A DNA stretch of 64,000 nt from Iodidimonas muriae (lineage in GTDB: Bacteria > Pseudomonadota > Alphaproteobacteria > Sphingomonadales > Rhodothalassiaceae). The stretch covers positions 1 through 64,000 of the forward strand of contig NZ_BMOV01000013.1 in NCBI RefSeq assembly GCF_014647255.1, given 5' to 3'. Of the stretch, positions 16,829 through 26,109 are shown piece after piece. The notes beneath the pieces were generated by a model. That model did no database searches. It had not been told where the DNA came from and was given only the letters and a program-made list of their open reading frames with translations. Positions within the stretch are counted from its first letter, which is position 1. Every line of letters starts with the position of its first letter. Made by a program: the position numbers and the translations under genes.

Positions 16829-18250
16829 ATGCAATATATCGAGAACAAGACCTTTGACGAAATCGAGGTGGGCCAGTCGGCGGAGCTGGTCCGCACGCTC
16901 AAGGCCGAGGATATCGAGCTTTTCGCCGTGATGTCGGGGGATGTGAATCCCGCCCATGTGGATGCGGAATTTGCCCGCTCCGACCCTTTCCACAAGGTGA
17001 TCGCCCATGGCATGTGGGGCGGGGCGCTCATCTCTGCGGTTCTGGGGACGGAACTGCCCGGACCCGGCACCATCTATCTCAATCAGTCCCTGAGTTTTCG
17101 CCACCCCGTGGGCCTGGGCGACAAGGTGACGGTTCGCGTCACCGTGCGCGAGAAGAAGCCGGAGAAAAAGCGCCTCATTCTCGATTGTCTTTGCCTCAAT
17201 CAAGACGGCGAGACGGTCATCAAGGGCGAGGCCGAGGTGATCGCGCCGACCGAGAAGGTCCGCCGTCCGCGTGCCTTGCTGCCCGAGGTGCATCTGCATG
17301 AACGCGGGGCCAGCTATCGGGCCTTGATCGAGGCCACGCGCCAATATGAGCCGGTGCGCACCGCCATTGTCCATCCTTGCGATGCGCTCTCGCTTTCCGG
17401 CGCGTTGGAAGCGGCCAGCGAAGGGCTCATCACCCCGGTACTGGTGGGGCCGCGCGCCAGGATCATGGCCGCCGCGAAAGAGGCCGGCCGCCGCCTCGAT
17501 GACTGCGAGATCATCGACGTGCCCCACAGCCACGCGGCGGCGCAAAAGGCCGTCGAACTGGCGCGCCGGGGCAAGGTCGAGGCCCTGATGAAGGGCAAGC
17601 TTCATACCGATGAACTGATGGGCGCGGTGGTGGATCGCAACAGCGGGCTCCGAACCGAAAGGCGCATGAGCCATGTCTATTGCTTCGACGTACCGCACTA
17701 TCCCAAGCCGTTGTTCATCACGGATGCAGCGGTCAATATCCAGCCCAGCCTGAACGACAAGCGCGACATCGCGCAAAATGCCATCGAACTGGCGCAGGCG
17801 CTGGGGGTGGAAAGGCCCAGGCTGGCCATCTTGTCGGCGGTGGAAACCGTCTCTGCGCGGCTGGGCTCCACGCTGGATGCGGCAGCCCTTTGCAAGATGG
17901 CCGATCGCGGACAGATCAGCGGCGGGCTTCTGGAAGGCCCGCTGGCTTTCGACAATGCCGTCTCGAAAAGCGCGGCCAGGACCAAGGGCATCGACTCTCC
18001 CGTGGCGGGTGACGCGGATATCCTTCTGGTGCCCGATCTGGAAGCGGGCAACATGCTGGCCAAGCAACTGATCTATCTGGCCGGCGCCGATCCGGCCGGC
18101 ATCGTTCTGGGCGCGCGTGTGCCCATCATGCTCACCAGCCGGGCCGATGACATGCTGTGCCGTCTGGCCTCGGCCGCCGTGGCTCAGCTTTTCCTGCGCC
18201 GCCGACCGCCCCGGCTTGAAATCCCGAGCGAGGGAAATGCGCATGACTGA
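16829..18250 (+). CDS. MaoC-like (R)-hydratase / phosphate acetyltransferase fusion
   Basis: A 473-residue fusion. Residues 1-150 are a MaoC/hot-dog hydratase: TFDEIEVGQSAEL, the catalytic GDVNPAHVDAEFA with Asp and His, and HGMWGGALISAVLG. Residues 165-465 are a phosphate acetyl/butyryl-transferase (YRALIEATR, VHPCDALSLSGALEAA, LMKGKLHTDELMGAVV, GISGGLLEGPLAFDNA-like, GDADILLVPDLEAGNML). Fused MaoC-Pta proteins are a known bacterial family. The first half could link enoyl-CoA to (R)-hydroxyacyl-CoA for PhaC, and the second makes acetyl-phosphate for acetate kinase. The start at 16829 is preferred over 16781 because of GAGG seven bases upstream and family N-terminus fit. The stop overlaps ackA by 8 bases. 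Confidence 0.9.
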   Translation: MQYIENKTFDEIEVGQSAELVRTLKAEDIELFAVMSGDVNPAHVDAEFARSDPFHKVIAHGMWGGALISAVLGTELPGPGTIYLNQSLSFRHPVGLGDKVTVRVTVREKKPEKKRLILDCLCLNQDGETVIKGEAEVIAPTEKVRRPRALLPEVHLHERGASYRALIEATRQYEPVRTAIVHPCDALSLSGALEAASEGLITPVLVGPRARIMAAAKEAGRRLDDCEIIDVPHSHAAAQKAVELARRGKVEALMKGKLHTDELMGAVVDRNSGLRTERRMSHVYCFDVPHYPKPLFITDAAVNIQPSLNDKRDIAQNAIELAQALGVERPRLAILSAVETVSARLGSTLDAAALCKMADRGQISGGLLEGPLAFDNAVSKSAARTKGIDSPVAGDADILLVPDLEAGNMLAKQLIYLAGADPAGIVLGARVPIMLTSRADDMLCRLASAAVAQLFLRRRPPRLEIPSEGNAHD

Positions 18251-19451
18251 CACGCTGTTGGTGCTCAATGCGGGCTCGTCCTCCATCAAATTCGCCGTCT
18301 ATCCCGCCCATGAGGATGGCGCGGCGCTGTGCGCGGGGCAGATCTCGGGCATCGGCACCGCGCCGGTCTTGCGGATGAAGGTTGCGCAAGGAGACGGGCA
18401 GTCCGAAGCCCTGCGCTCATTCGGACAGATCGCGCCCGATGAAGGGCACCCCGGCCTTCTGGCGCGGCTGCTGGTCTGGCTGGAAGGCGGTCTGGAGGGC
18501 CATCGCCTCGTGGCGGCGGGGCATCGGGTCGTTCATGGCGGGCGGGATTTTGCCGACCCCGTGCGGATCACCCCCGATGTGCTGGCGCGGCTCGACAAGC
18601 TGGTGCCTTTGGCGCCCCATCATCAGCCGGACAATCTGGCCGGTATCCGCGCCATTGCCGATGCGCGGCCCGATCTGCCGCAGATCGCCTGTTTCGACAC
18701 GGCCTTTCACCGCAAGCAGCCGCGTCTGGCCCAGATCTTCGCCTTGCCGCGCGCGCTCACCGATGAAGGCATCTTGCGCTATGGCTTTCACGGCCTGTCT
18801 TATGAATATATCGCCTCCGTCCTGCCCCGATATGCCGGAGCACGCGCCGATGGGCGCTTCATCGTCGCTCATCTGGGCCATGGGGCGAGCCTTTGCGCCA
18901 TGCACCACCGCCAAAGCATCGACACGACCATGGGTTTCACGGCGCTCGACGGGCTGGTGATGGGCAAGCGGCCCGGATCGCTGGACCCCGGCGTCCTGCT
19001 CCATCTGTTGCAGGACAAGGGCATGAGCCCCGAAGATCTGTCGCATCTGCTGCATCAGCAATCGGGGCTTCTGGGGGTGTCGGGCGGCTTGTCCGACGAT
19101 ATGGGGGAACTTCTCGCGCTCGATGACCCAAAGGCGCGCGAAGCCGTTGATCTTTTTGTCTATCGCGCCATTCGCGAGATCGGGGCGATGATCTCGGTGC
19201 TGGGCGGGCTCGATGGCCTCGTCTTCACGGCGGGGATCGGGGAAAATGCCAGTTCCATCCGCGCGCGGATCGTTGCGGGGCTCCATTGGCTGGGCTTGCG
19301 GCTGGACGAGAAGGCCAATGCCGATCACGGCCCGCGGATTTCCACGCCCGACAGCCAGGCGGAGATTTTCGTTATCCCAACGGATGAAGAGCGGATCATC
19401 GCCCGGCACAGCCGCGCCTTTTTGCATGAAGCTAGCCGGAAGGCACAATAA
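18243..19451 (+). CDS. ackA: Acetate kinase
   Basis: A 402-residue ASKHA-fold kinase converting acetyl-phosphate and ADP to acetate and ATP. Visible motifs are LVLNAGSSSIKFAVY at the N terminus, AGHRVVHGG near residue 93, ACFDTAFHRKQP near 150, HLGHGASL near 212, MGFTALDGLVMGKRPGSLDPG near 235 and FTAGIGENASSIR near 330. The ATG at 18243 is favoured over 18237 because the AGGGA Shine-Dalgarno is then properly spaced. It overlaps the Pta fusion, so the two are made together and give substrate-level ATP when respiration is limited. Confidence 0.95.
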   Translation: MTDTLLVLNAGSSSIKFAVYPAHEDGAALCAGQISGIGTAPVLRMKVAQGDGQSEALRSFGQIAPDEGHPGLLARLLVWLEGGLEGHRLVAAGHRVVHGGRDFADPVRITPDVLARLDKLVPLAPHHQPDNLAGIRAIADARPDLPQIACFDTAFHRKQPRLAQIFALPRALTDEGILRYGFHGLSYEYIASVLPRYAGARADGRFIVAHLGHGASLCAMHHRQSIDTTMGFTALDGLVMGKRPGSLDPGVLLHLLQDKGMSPEDLSHLLHQQSGLLGVSGGLSDDMGELLALDDPKAREAVDLFVYRAIREIGAMISVLGGLDGLVFTAGIGENASSIRARIVAGLHWLGLRLDEKANADHGPRISTPDSQAEIFVIPTDEERIIARHSRAFLHEASRKAQ

Positions 19452-19539
19452 TGAAGCATGATGATCATGTCCCGAAATCTCCGCGCCGGGGATGTCGGTT
19501 TGTTTTCAAGGCGTCGGGGTCCGCGATCAGGAGCAGCTC

Positions 19540-20520
19540 ATGAAAAGCATTCGCAGCGTCTGGATTTTTCTTCTTCTGGCGGCCTTGCTGGGCGGCGGCG
19601 CCTATAGCTTATGGCAAGCGCGTCAGTCCGATCTGCCCGAGGGCTTTTCCCGCGCCAATGGGCGGATCGAGGCGGAACGTATCGACATTTCCCTCAAATT
19701 CGGCGGACGCATTGCCGAAATTCTGGTGGATGAGGGCGATATGGTGACGGCCGGTGACGTGATCGCCCGGGTGGATTCCACGGAACTGGAAGCCCAGATC
19801 CGCGCCGCCGAGGCCGCGACACGTCAGGCCGAGCAGGAATATGAGCAGGCCGTGGCGCTGGTAGCTCAGCGTGAGGGCGAGCTGGACTATGCCGAGGCCG
19901 AATTGAAGCGCGCCGAAACTTTAGCGGAATCCGGCCATGGCACGGCGGAAAGGGTGGATCAGCGCCGTTCCCAACATATTACCGCCAAGGCGGCACTCAA
20001 TACCGCGCGGGCGCAGATCGCCGCCACCCAGGCCGCCATCGAGGCCGCCCAGGCCCATGTGGCGGCGCTGAAGGCCAATCTGGCCGATTATACCCTGATC
20101 GCGCCCCGAAGCGGGCGGGTGCAATATCGTCTGGCCCAGCCCGGCGAAATTCTGGCTGCGGGCGGGAAGGTCATTTCGCTTCTGGATCTAATGGATGTCT
20201 ATATGGATGTCTATCTGCCCACCGATGAGGCGGGCCGCCTGCGCTATGGGGCCGAGGCGCGCATCATTCTGGATGCCGCGCCCCAATATGTGATCCCGGC
20301 CCATGTGGATTTCGTCGCTTCGGAAGCGCAGTTCACTCCCAAATATGTGGAAACCGCCAGCGAGCGTGAAAAGCTGACCTTCCGCGTCAAGCTTCAGATC
20401 GCGCCGGAGATCCTTGAAAACTATCAGGATGTGGTGAAAACCGGCGTGCCGGGGGTGGCCGTGGTGCGTGTGGACCCCGAGGCCGAATGGCCTGAAGCTC
20501 TCGCCGTGAAGCTCCCCTGA
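19540..20520 (+). CDS. HlyD-family membrane fusion protein of an ABC exporter (YhiI-like)
   Basis: A 326-residue periplasmic adaptor anchored by one N-terminal helix (VWIFLLLAALLGGGAYSLW). The lipoyl-like half-motif GGRIAEILVDEGDMVTAGDVIARVD sits near residues 55-80. A long alpha-helical hairpin of Ala/Glu/Gln heptads spans about 85-185 and the second lipoyl half is IAPRSGRVQYRLAQPGEIL. In E. coli the same order, yhiI-rbbA-yhhJ, is found. The start at 19540 has a GGAG Shine-Dalgarno. The stop overlaps the ATPase start by 1 base (TGATG). The exported substrate is unknown. Confidence 0.88.
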   Translation: MKSIRSVWIFLLLAALLGGGAYSLWQARQSDLPEGFSRANGRIEAERIDISLKFGGRIAEILVDEGDMVTAGDVIARVDSTELEAQIRAAEAATRQAEQEYEQAVALVAQREGELDYAEAELKRAETLAESGHGTAERVDQRRSQHITAKAALNTARAQIAATQAAIEAAQAHVAALKANLADYTLIAPRSGRVQYRLAQPGEILAAGGKVISLLDLMDVYMDVYLPTDEAGRLRYGAEARIILDAAPQYVIPAHVDFVASEAQFTPKYVETASEREKLTFRVKLQIAPEILENYQDVVKTGVPGVAVVRVDPEAEWPEALAVKLP

Positions 20521-23252
20521 TGATAACGCCTGCTCAGCCAGTTTCTTCCCTGCGCCATGTCACCCATCGCTATGGCCAGACGCGGGCGCTGGATGATGTG
20601 TCGGTGGACATCCCCGCAGGCTGCATGGTGGGGGTGATCGGCCCCGATGCCGTGGGCAAGTCCACCTTTCTGGGGCTGATCGCCGGTGTGCGCCGCTTGC
20701 AAGAAGGCGCGGTGGAAACGCTGGACGGCTCCATGGGCGATGCCAGCCACCGCGACGCCGTCTGTTCGCGGATTGCCTATATGCCACAAGGGCTTGGCCG
20801 CAATCTTTATCCCACTTTGTCGGTTTGGGAGAATATCGACTTCTTTGGCCGTCTATATGGCCAGTCGGCCAGGGAGCGCGCTGCGCGCATCGAGGATCTT
20901 CTCAAGAGCACGGGGCTTCATCCCTTTGCGGACCGGCCTGCGGCCAAACTGTCGGGGGGCATGAAGCAGAAGCTGTCCTTGTGCTGCGCCTTGATCCACG
21001 ACCCGGACCTCTTGATCCTCGACGAGCCGACCACAGGCGTGGACCCCTTGTCGCGTCGGCAATTCTGGCAGTTGATCGACCGCATCCGCGAGCGGCGACC
21101 CCAGATGAGCGTCCTGATTGCCACGGCCTATATGTCGGAGGCCGAACGCTTCGACCAGTTGATCGCCATGAATGCCGGGCGCATCCTGGCCAAAGGCACG
21201 GCGCAAGAGCTGAAGGATCAGGCCGGGGCGGCGGATCTGGAAAGCGCCTTCATCGCCCTTTTGCCCGAGGAGGACCGGCAGGGTCATCAGGCTGTCCATC
21301 TGCCGCCACGCCAGCCGCAGGAGGGGCCTTTGGCTATCGAGGCCGAAGGGCTCACCATGCGCTTTGGGGACTTCACGGCGGTGGATCATGTGAGCTTTCG
21401 GATCGAGCCGGGGGAAATCTTCGGCTTCATCGGCTCCAATGGCTGCGGCAAGACCACCACCATGAAGATGCTCACGGGGCTGTTGTCGGCCAGCGAGGGC
21501 GAGGCGCGGCTGTTCGGCAAGCCGGCAGGGGCGGGGAATATGGCTGCGCGGCGGCGCGTGGGCTATATGTCGCAATCTTTCTCGCTTTATTCCGAATTGT
21601 CCGTGCAGCAGAATCTGGCCCTTCATGCGGATTTGTTTCATCTGCCCCGATCGCGCCGGGCTGCGCGGATCGCGGAATTGATCCAGCGTTTCGACCTTGG
21701 CGCTGTGGCCGAAGCCACGCCTGAAAGCCTGCCTTTGGGCGTGCGTCAGCGCCTGCAACTGGCCGTGGCCGTCTTGCACGAGCCGGATATCCTGATCCTC
21801 GACGAGCCCACCTCCGGGGTTGATCCCATTGCGCGGGATGCCTTCTGGGCGCTGTTGATCGAATTGTCCCGCAAGGACGGGGTGACGATCTTCATCTCCA
21901 CCCATTTCATGAATGAGGCCGAACGCTGCGACCGCATCTCCTTGATGCATGCCGGGCGCGTTCTGGCGCAGGGGCGGCCTGATGATCTGTGCGAAGCGCG
22001 CGGGGCGGCCACGCTGGAAGATGCCTTCATTGCCTATCTCGAAGAGGCTGGAGCCGGGGAGGGCGCGCCCCATGATGCGCCGGACATTCCCGCCGCCAAA
22101 GAGGCGACGTCGGTACGGCTGGGAGGGTTTTCCCCGGCGCGTATCTGGGCCTTTGCCCGGCGCGAGGCCACCGAGATCCTGCGCGATCCCATCCGTTTGG
22201 CCTTCGCCCTTCTGGGGCCGGTGGTTTTGATGCTGGCGATCGGCTTCGGGATCAGCTTCGATGTGGAAAATCTCTCCTATGCGGCGCTGGATCAGGATCA
22301 GTCGCGCGAAAGCCGGATGTTGCTCAATGCCATGGCCAGTTCGCGCTATTTCGAGGAACGGCCCAAGCTGGAGACCTTTTCTGATCTGGACCGGCGCATG
22401 AAGGCGGGCGAGATTTCGCTGGCCCTGGTCATTCCGCCCGACTATGGGCGCGACCTGATGGCCGGGCGCAACCCGCAGATCGGCGCCTGGCTCGATGGAT
22501 CGAACACCATTCGGGCGGAAACGGGGCGGCGCTATGTGCAGGGCGTGATCTTGTCTTATCTGAGCGATCTGGGCATGCGCGAGCAGGGCGAATTGCCGGT
22601 TCTGTCCCAGGCCACGGTGGAGCCGCGCTTTCGTTACAATCAGGCCTTTCGCTCGAAATACGCCATTCCGCCGGGGGTGTTGATGATGCTGCTCATCATG
22701 ATCCCGGCCATGCTGACCGCCCTGGGGGTGGTGCGCGAAAAGGAAATGGGTTCGATCCTCAATCTTTATGCCGCGCCGGCGCGCAAGATCGAATTTCTGC
22801 TGGGCAAGCAATTGCCCTATATCGGCGTGGCCATGCTCAGCTTCGCCATTCTGGTGGTGCTGATGCTGACGGTTTTCGGCATCGGCCTGCCGGGCAGCCT
22901 GCCGGCGCTGGTGCTGGGGGCGCTTCTTCTGACCACGGCGGCCACGGCCTTTGGTCTGGTGATCTCGACCTTCGTGCGCTCCCAGATCGCGGCGATTTTC
23001 GCCACGGCCATCATCGTCATGATCCCGACGGTCAATTTCTCCGGGATGCTCTATCCCGTTTCGACGCTGAAGCGCGATGCGGCACTTCTGGGGGAGGGAT
23101 TCCCGGCGCTTTATTTCCAGCAGATCAGCGCGGGCGTGTTCAACAAGGGATTGAGCTTCGAGGCGCTTTACACCAACCATCTGTTTCTGGCGGGCTTTTG
23201 CGTTCTTTACTGGCTGGCCGCCAGCTTCCTTTTGCGCAAGCAGGAGCGCTGA
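20520..23252 (+). CDS. rbbA: RbbA-like fused ABC transporter (two ATPase domains plus ABC-2 permease)
   Basis: A 910-residue protein, the length of E. coli RbbA (about 911). ABC domain 1 (residues 10-235) has Walker A GPDAVGKST, signature LSGGMKQK and Walker B LLILDEPTTGVDP. Domain 2 (275-510) has Walker A GSNGCGKTT, Walker B ILILDEPTSGVDP and a weakened signature (LPLGVRQR). From about residue 545 there is an ABC-2 permease with one N-terminal helix, an extracytoplasmic domain and about five C-terminal helices. RbbA was described as ribosome-associated in E. coli, but the neighbours here, an HlyD adaptor and a second permease, argue for export across the envelope. Confidence 0.9.
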   Translation: MITPAQPVSSLRHVTHRYGQTRALDDVSVDIPAGCMVGVIGPDAVGKSTFLGLIAGVRRLQEGAVETLDGSMGDASHRDAVCSRIAYMPQGLGRNLYPTLSVWENIDFFGRLYGQSARERAARIEDLLKSTGLHPFADRPAAKLSGGMKQKLSLCCALIHDPDLLILDEPTTGVDPLSRRQFWQLIDRIRERRPQMSVLIATAYMSEAERFDQLIAMNAGRILAKGTAQELKDQAGAADLESAFIALLPEEDRQGHQAVHLPPRQPQEGPLAIEAEGLTMRFGDFTAVDHVSFRIEPGEIFGFIGSNGCGKTTTMKMLTGLLSASEGEARLFGKPAGAGNMAARRRVGYMSQSFSLYSELSVQQNLALHADLFHLPRSRRAARIAELIQRFDLGAVAEATPESLPLGVRQRLQLAVAVLHEPDILILDEPTSGVDPIARDAFWALLIELSRKDGVTIFISTHFMNEAERCDRISLMHAGRVLAQGRPDDLCEARGAATLEDAFIAYLEEAGAGEGAPHDAPDIPAAKEATSVRLGGFSPARIWAFARREATEILRDPIRLAFALLGPVVLMLAIGFGISFDVENLSYAALDQDQSRESRMLLNAMASSRYFEERPKLETFSDLDRRMKAGEISLALVIPPDYGRDLMAGRNPQIGAWLDGSNTIRAETGRRYVQGVILSYLSDLGMREQGELPVLSQATVEPRFRYNQAFRSKYAIPPGVLMMLLIMIPAMLTALGVVREKEMGSILNLYAAPARKIEFLLGKQLPYIGVAMLSFAILVVLMLTVFGIGLPGSLPALVLGALLLTTAATAFGLVISTFVRSQIAAIFATAIIVMIPTVNFSGMLYPVSTLKRDAALLGEGFPALYFQQISAGVFNKGLSFEALYTNHLFLAGFCVLYWLAASFLLRKQER

Positions 23253-23255
23253 CCC

Positions 23256-24380
23256 ATGCGCAAAATCCTCAATATCTACAAGCTGGGCATCAAGGAGATC
23301 TACAGCCTGCTGCGCGATCCGGTGCTGATGGGGCTGATCTTCTTCACCTTCACCATTGCCATCTACTCCGTGGCCCATGGGGTGCAGACCGAGCTCAACA
23401 ATGCCTCCATCGCCATTGTGGACGAAGACCGCTCCAGCCTGTCGTCACGCATCAGCGGGGCTTTCCTGCCGCCCTATTTCAAGAAGCCGGACATGATCGA
23501 ACTGTCCGAGGTCGATCCCGGAATGGACGCGGGCCGCTACACTTTCGTGCTCGACATTCCGCCCGATTTCGAGGCCGATGTGCTGGCGGGGCGGCAGCCG
23601 CAGATCCAGATTTCCGTGGATGCCACCGCCATGACCACCGCGGGCAACGGGACGGTCTATATCAGCAGCATCGTGCAGGCCGAAGTGACGAAATTCCTGG
23701 GCCGGTCCAGCGGCGAGGTGGCCTTGCCCGTGGATGTACAGATCAGGTCCAAATACAATCCCAATCTGGATTCAAGCTGGTTTCTGGCGATGATGCAGAT
23801 CATCAACAATCTGACGATCCTGGCGATCATTTTGGCTGGCGCGGCCGTGATCCGCGAGCGCGAACACGGCACCTTGGAGCATCTGCTGGTGATGCCGGTG
23901 ACATCGGGCGAGATCATGCTGGCCAAGGTCTGGGCCAATGGTCTGGTGATCGTGCTGTCGGCGGTGCTGTCTCTGCAGATCGTGGTGCAAGGGGTGCTGG
24001 ACATTCCCATTCATGGCTCGATGTGGCTCTTTGCCTTCGGATCGGCCATCTATCTTTTTGCCGTCACCGCCATGGGGATCACCCTGGCGACGCTGGCCAC
24101 AAGCATGCCGCAATTCGGGCTGCTATCGATCCCTGTCTTTGTGGTGATGAACCTGCTGTCTGGCGGTATCACACCGCTGGAAAGCATGCCCCAGGCCCTT
24201 CAGGACATCGTGCAGCTTCTGCCTTCGACCCATTATATCAAGTTCGCGCAGGCCGTGCTTTATCGCGGGGCGGGGCTGGAGATCGTCTGGCCGCAGCTTC
24301 TGGCCACGGCGGGGATCGGGCTGGCCTTCTTTGTCTTTGCGCTGTTCCGCTTTCGCGCCGCGCTGGCCTCTGCCAGATAA
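23256..24380 (+). CDS. ABC-2 type transporter permease (YhhJ-like)
   Basis: A 374-residue inner-membrane permease. One N-terminal helix (LMGLIFFTFTIAIYSVAHGV) is followed by a periplasmic domain of about 140 residues, then five or six helices. INNLTILAIILAGAAVIREREHGTLEHLLVMPV is the ABC-2 signature loop, and the last helices are AGIGLAFFVFALFRFRAAL. It follows the RbbA-like gene after 3 bases and completes the exporter as the partner half-permease. Confidence 0.9.
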   Translation: MRKILNIYKLGIKEIYSLLRDPVLMGLIFFTFTIAIYSVAHGVQTELNNASIAIVDEDRSSLSSRISGAFLPPYFKKPDMIELSEVDPGMDAGRYTFVLDIPPDFEADVLAGRQPQIQISVDATAMTTAGNGTVYISSIVQAEVTKFLGRSSGEVALPVDVQIRSKYNPNLDSSWFLAMMQIINNLTILAIILAGAAVIREREHGTLEHLLVMPVTSGEIMLAKVWANGLVIVLSAVLSLQIVVQGVLDIPIHGSMWLFAFGSAIYLFAVTAMGITLATLATSMPQFGLLSIPVFVVMNLLSGGITPLESMPQALQDIVQLLPSTHYIKFAQAVLYRGAGLEIVWPQLLATAGIGLAFFVFALFRFRAALASAR

Positions 24381-24414
24381 AGTCATCGGGCAGGGCAGGC
24401 GATGAAATTGTCTT

Positions 24415-24434
24415 GAACGATCGTTCTGGACATG
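24415..24434. promoter_or_regulatory. GAACGATCGTTC palindrome followed by GGACATG, candidate TetR operator
   Basis: A 12-base perfect palindrome (24415-24426) two bases before GGACATG, 38 bases before the metallo-beta-lactamase-fold gene. A similar GACCGTTTCGGACATG string lies directly upstream of the tetR-type gene at 26066-26081. Confidence 0.35.
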
Positions 24435-24471
24435 CGAGGCACATGGGGCTTCAACCAAGGAGATGATCCCC

Positions 24472-26034
24472 ATGGCCCGAACCGGCAATAATGCTTTCGC
24501 GCATATGTTCAAGATGTCCAAATTATGGTCTTTCCCCTTGCGCATGGCAGGGACGCTGTTCGGGGCATTGGTGTGTATGGGCGCATCGGCCATGGCCGGG
24601 GATCAGGACACTTACCAAAAGGCGCTCGATAGCGTGGGTGGCCGCGCGGCCATAGAGGCGATTGCGTGGGTCGAGGCGCGGCTGACCGGCTTTAATTACG
24701 AGCCCATGGAAAATGTGGTGATGGAAACGCCCATCCATACATCCGATGACAAGCTGCGCATTGTGTGGGAGCCCGGCTCCAACCGCTTCCGCCGCGAAAC
24801 CGTGTTGGAAACCATCTTTCCCTTCAAGGGAAGCTGGACCTATCAGGAGGTCTTCGATGGCTCGGCCGGCATCTTGACAGGCCGCGATGGCTTTCGCCCC
24901 AGCGCACAAAAGCAGCTTGCCCCCGCGCGCATTGGGGCGGACCTCAAGGAATTCTGGCTTTTCAATCCGCAATTCCTGTTGGCCCATGCAAGGCCCGTGG
25001 AAGGCGCGTCGTCGCCGGAATCGAGCACGGGTGACATCACGCTCAGCCTGCCCGACAGGCCCACAGAATGGCGGCTGCGGCTCGATCAAGGCGAGATGCT
25101 GCCCATCCGGCTTTCGGTCACGGAGCAAGACCCGGTTTTCGGGCCGGTGGAGGTGACCGCGACCTATGGCGACTGGCGCGAACTGGACGGGATCATGACG
25201 CCCTTTCGGGTGACGAAGCGGGTGGATGGCGCCTTGGTGCGGCAGGAAATTCGCGAGACGGTTCTTTATCACAAGACCCGCACAAGCGATGAATTCAACC
25301 TGCCCGATGGTGCGGCGACAGGGCAGCCGGATGCCTCTCTCCTGAACTGGGGATGGGGCATGGCGCACTGGTTCTTGCGCCGCGCCGCCATGGCCGCTCC
25401 GGCGGATGCCGATCAGTCGCAGCCGGTCGAGTTTCTCGAAGTCGGCAAGGGCGTGTTTCAGGTAACCGGCAGCAGCCATCATAATCTGGTCATTGTTGGC
25501 TCGGACAGTTTGGTCGTTGTTGATGCGCCGCTCTATGACCGGCGTTCCCATGCGGTGCTGGCCGCGCTGGCCGAGCGCTGGCCGGACAAACCCGTGCGCG
25601 ATCTGGTGCTGACCCATCATCACAATGACCATATCGGCGGCTTGCAGCCTTATGTCGCGGCGGGCGCCCGGCTTGTCGTGCCGAGGCGCGACCATGGCTT
25701 TTTTGACGCGGTCGTGCGCCGAACCCTTGGCATCGAGGCCGAGATCCTGTCCGTGTCCGCGCCCTTGACGCTGCCCGATTTCAGCCGCAAGGTCTCCTTG
25801 CATCTGGTGCCCAATTCGCATGCCAATGACATGCTGGCCGTCTTTTTACCAGAAGAAGGGCTGATGTTCGTGAGCGATATCTACTCGCCGGGGCGCAGCG
25901 CGCAGAACCCGCTTTTATCATCGGAATTGCTCAATGCCATCCGCTTTCAGGGCCTGGCGGTCAGCCGGCTTGTGGGTGGCCATGGCCGGGGAGTGGAGCC
26001 GCTTTCGGCGCTGGAGGCCGCCGCCAAGTACTGA
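24472..26034 (+). CDS. Metallo-beta-lactamase-fold hydrolase, exported
   Basis: A 520-residue protein with a long hydrophobic signal region (LRMAGTLFGALVCMGASAMAG) and an N-terminal domain of about 270 residues of unknown function. The C-terminal metallo-beta-lactamase domain has the metal-binding THHHNDHIGG motif (HxHxDH) near residue 383. Further ligands are likely in VPNSHANDM and VGGHGRG near the C terminus. The start at 24472 is preferred because AAGGAG lies 9 bases upstream, whereas it abuts the earlier ATG at 24463. The substrate cannot be inferred. It may be co-regulated with the TetR regulator that follows. Confidence 0.8.
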   Translation: MARTGNNAFAHMFKMSKLWSFPLRMAGTLFGALVCMGASAMAGDQDTYQKALDSVGGRAAIEAIAWVEARLTGFNYEPMENVVMETPIHTSDDKLRIVWEPGSNRFRRETVLETIFPFKGSWTYQEVFDGSAGILTGRDGFRPSAQKQLAPARIGADLKEFWLFNPQFLLAHARPVEGASSPESSTGDITLSLPDRPTEWRLRLDQGEMLPIRLSVTEQDPVFGPVEVTATYGDWRELDGIMTPFRVTKRVDGALVRQEIRETVLYHKTRTSDEFNLPDGAATGQPDASLLNWGWGMAHWFLRRAAMAAPADADQSQPVEFLEVGKGVFQVTGSSHHNLVIVGSDSLVVVDAPLYDRRSHAVLAALAERWPDKPVRDLVLTHHHNDHIGGLQPYVAAGARLVVPRRDHGFFDAVVRRTLGIEAEILSVSAPLTLPDFSRKVSLHLVPNSHANDMLAVFLPEEGLMFVSDIYSPGRSAQNPLLSSELLNAIRFQGLAVSRLVGGHGRGVEPLSALEAAAKY

Positions 26035-26065
26035 GGCTGCGGCCAATCCTGCATGGGGCGTGCAT

Positions 26066-26081
26066 GACCGTTTCGGACATG
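26066..26081. promoter_or_regulatory. Candidate operator upstream of the TetR-family gene
   Basis: GACCGTTTCGGACATG lies 29 bases before the regulator start and resembles GATCGTTCTGGACATG upstream of the preceding gene (24419-24434). The pair may be the regulator's own sites. Confidence 0.3.
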
Positions 26082-26109
26082 TGCGTCCGTCTGGCTGAAG
26101 GAGAAAATC

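Noticed and set aside
16829-18250. MaoC-Pta fusion as an assembly error
   Set aside because: Fused MaoC-phosphotransacetylase proteins are a known family, and the joint is in frame without disruption.
16769-18289. 506-residue antisense frame over the MaoC-Pta fusion
   Set aside because: Mirror of GC-rich coding sequence with no motif; the sense frame is well supported.
20853-23378. 841-residue open frame antisense to the RbbA-like gene
   Set aside because: Long antisense frames are expected in GC-rich codon-biased genes. Its Gln/His/Arg-rich composition has no domain, and the sense frame is a clear family member.
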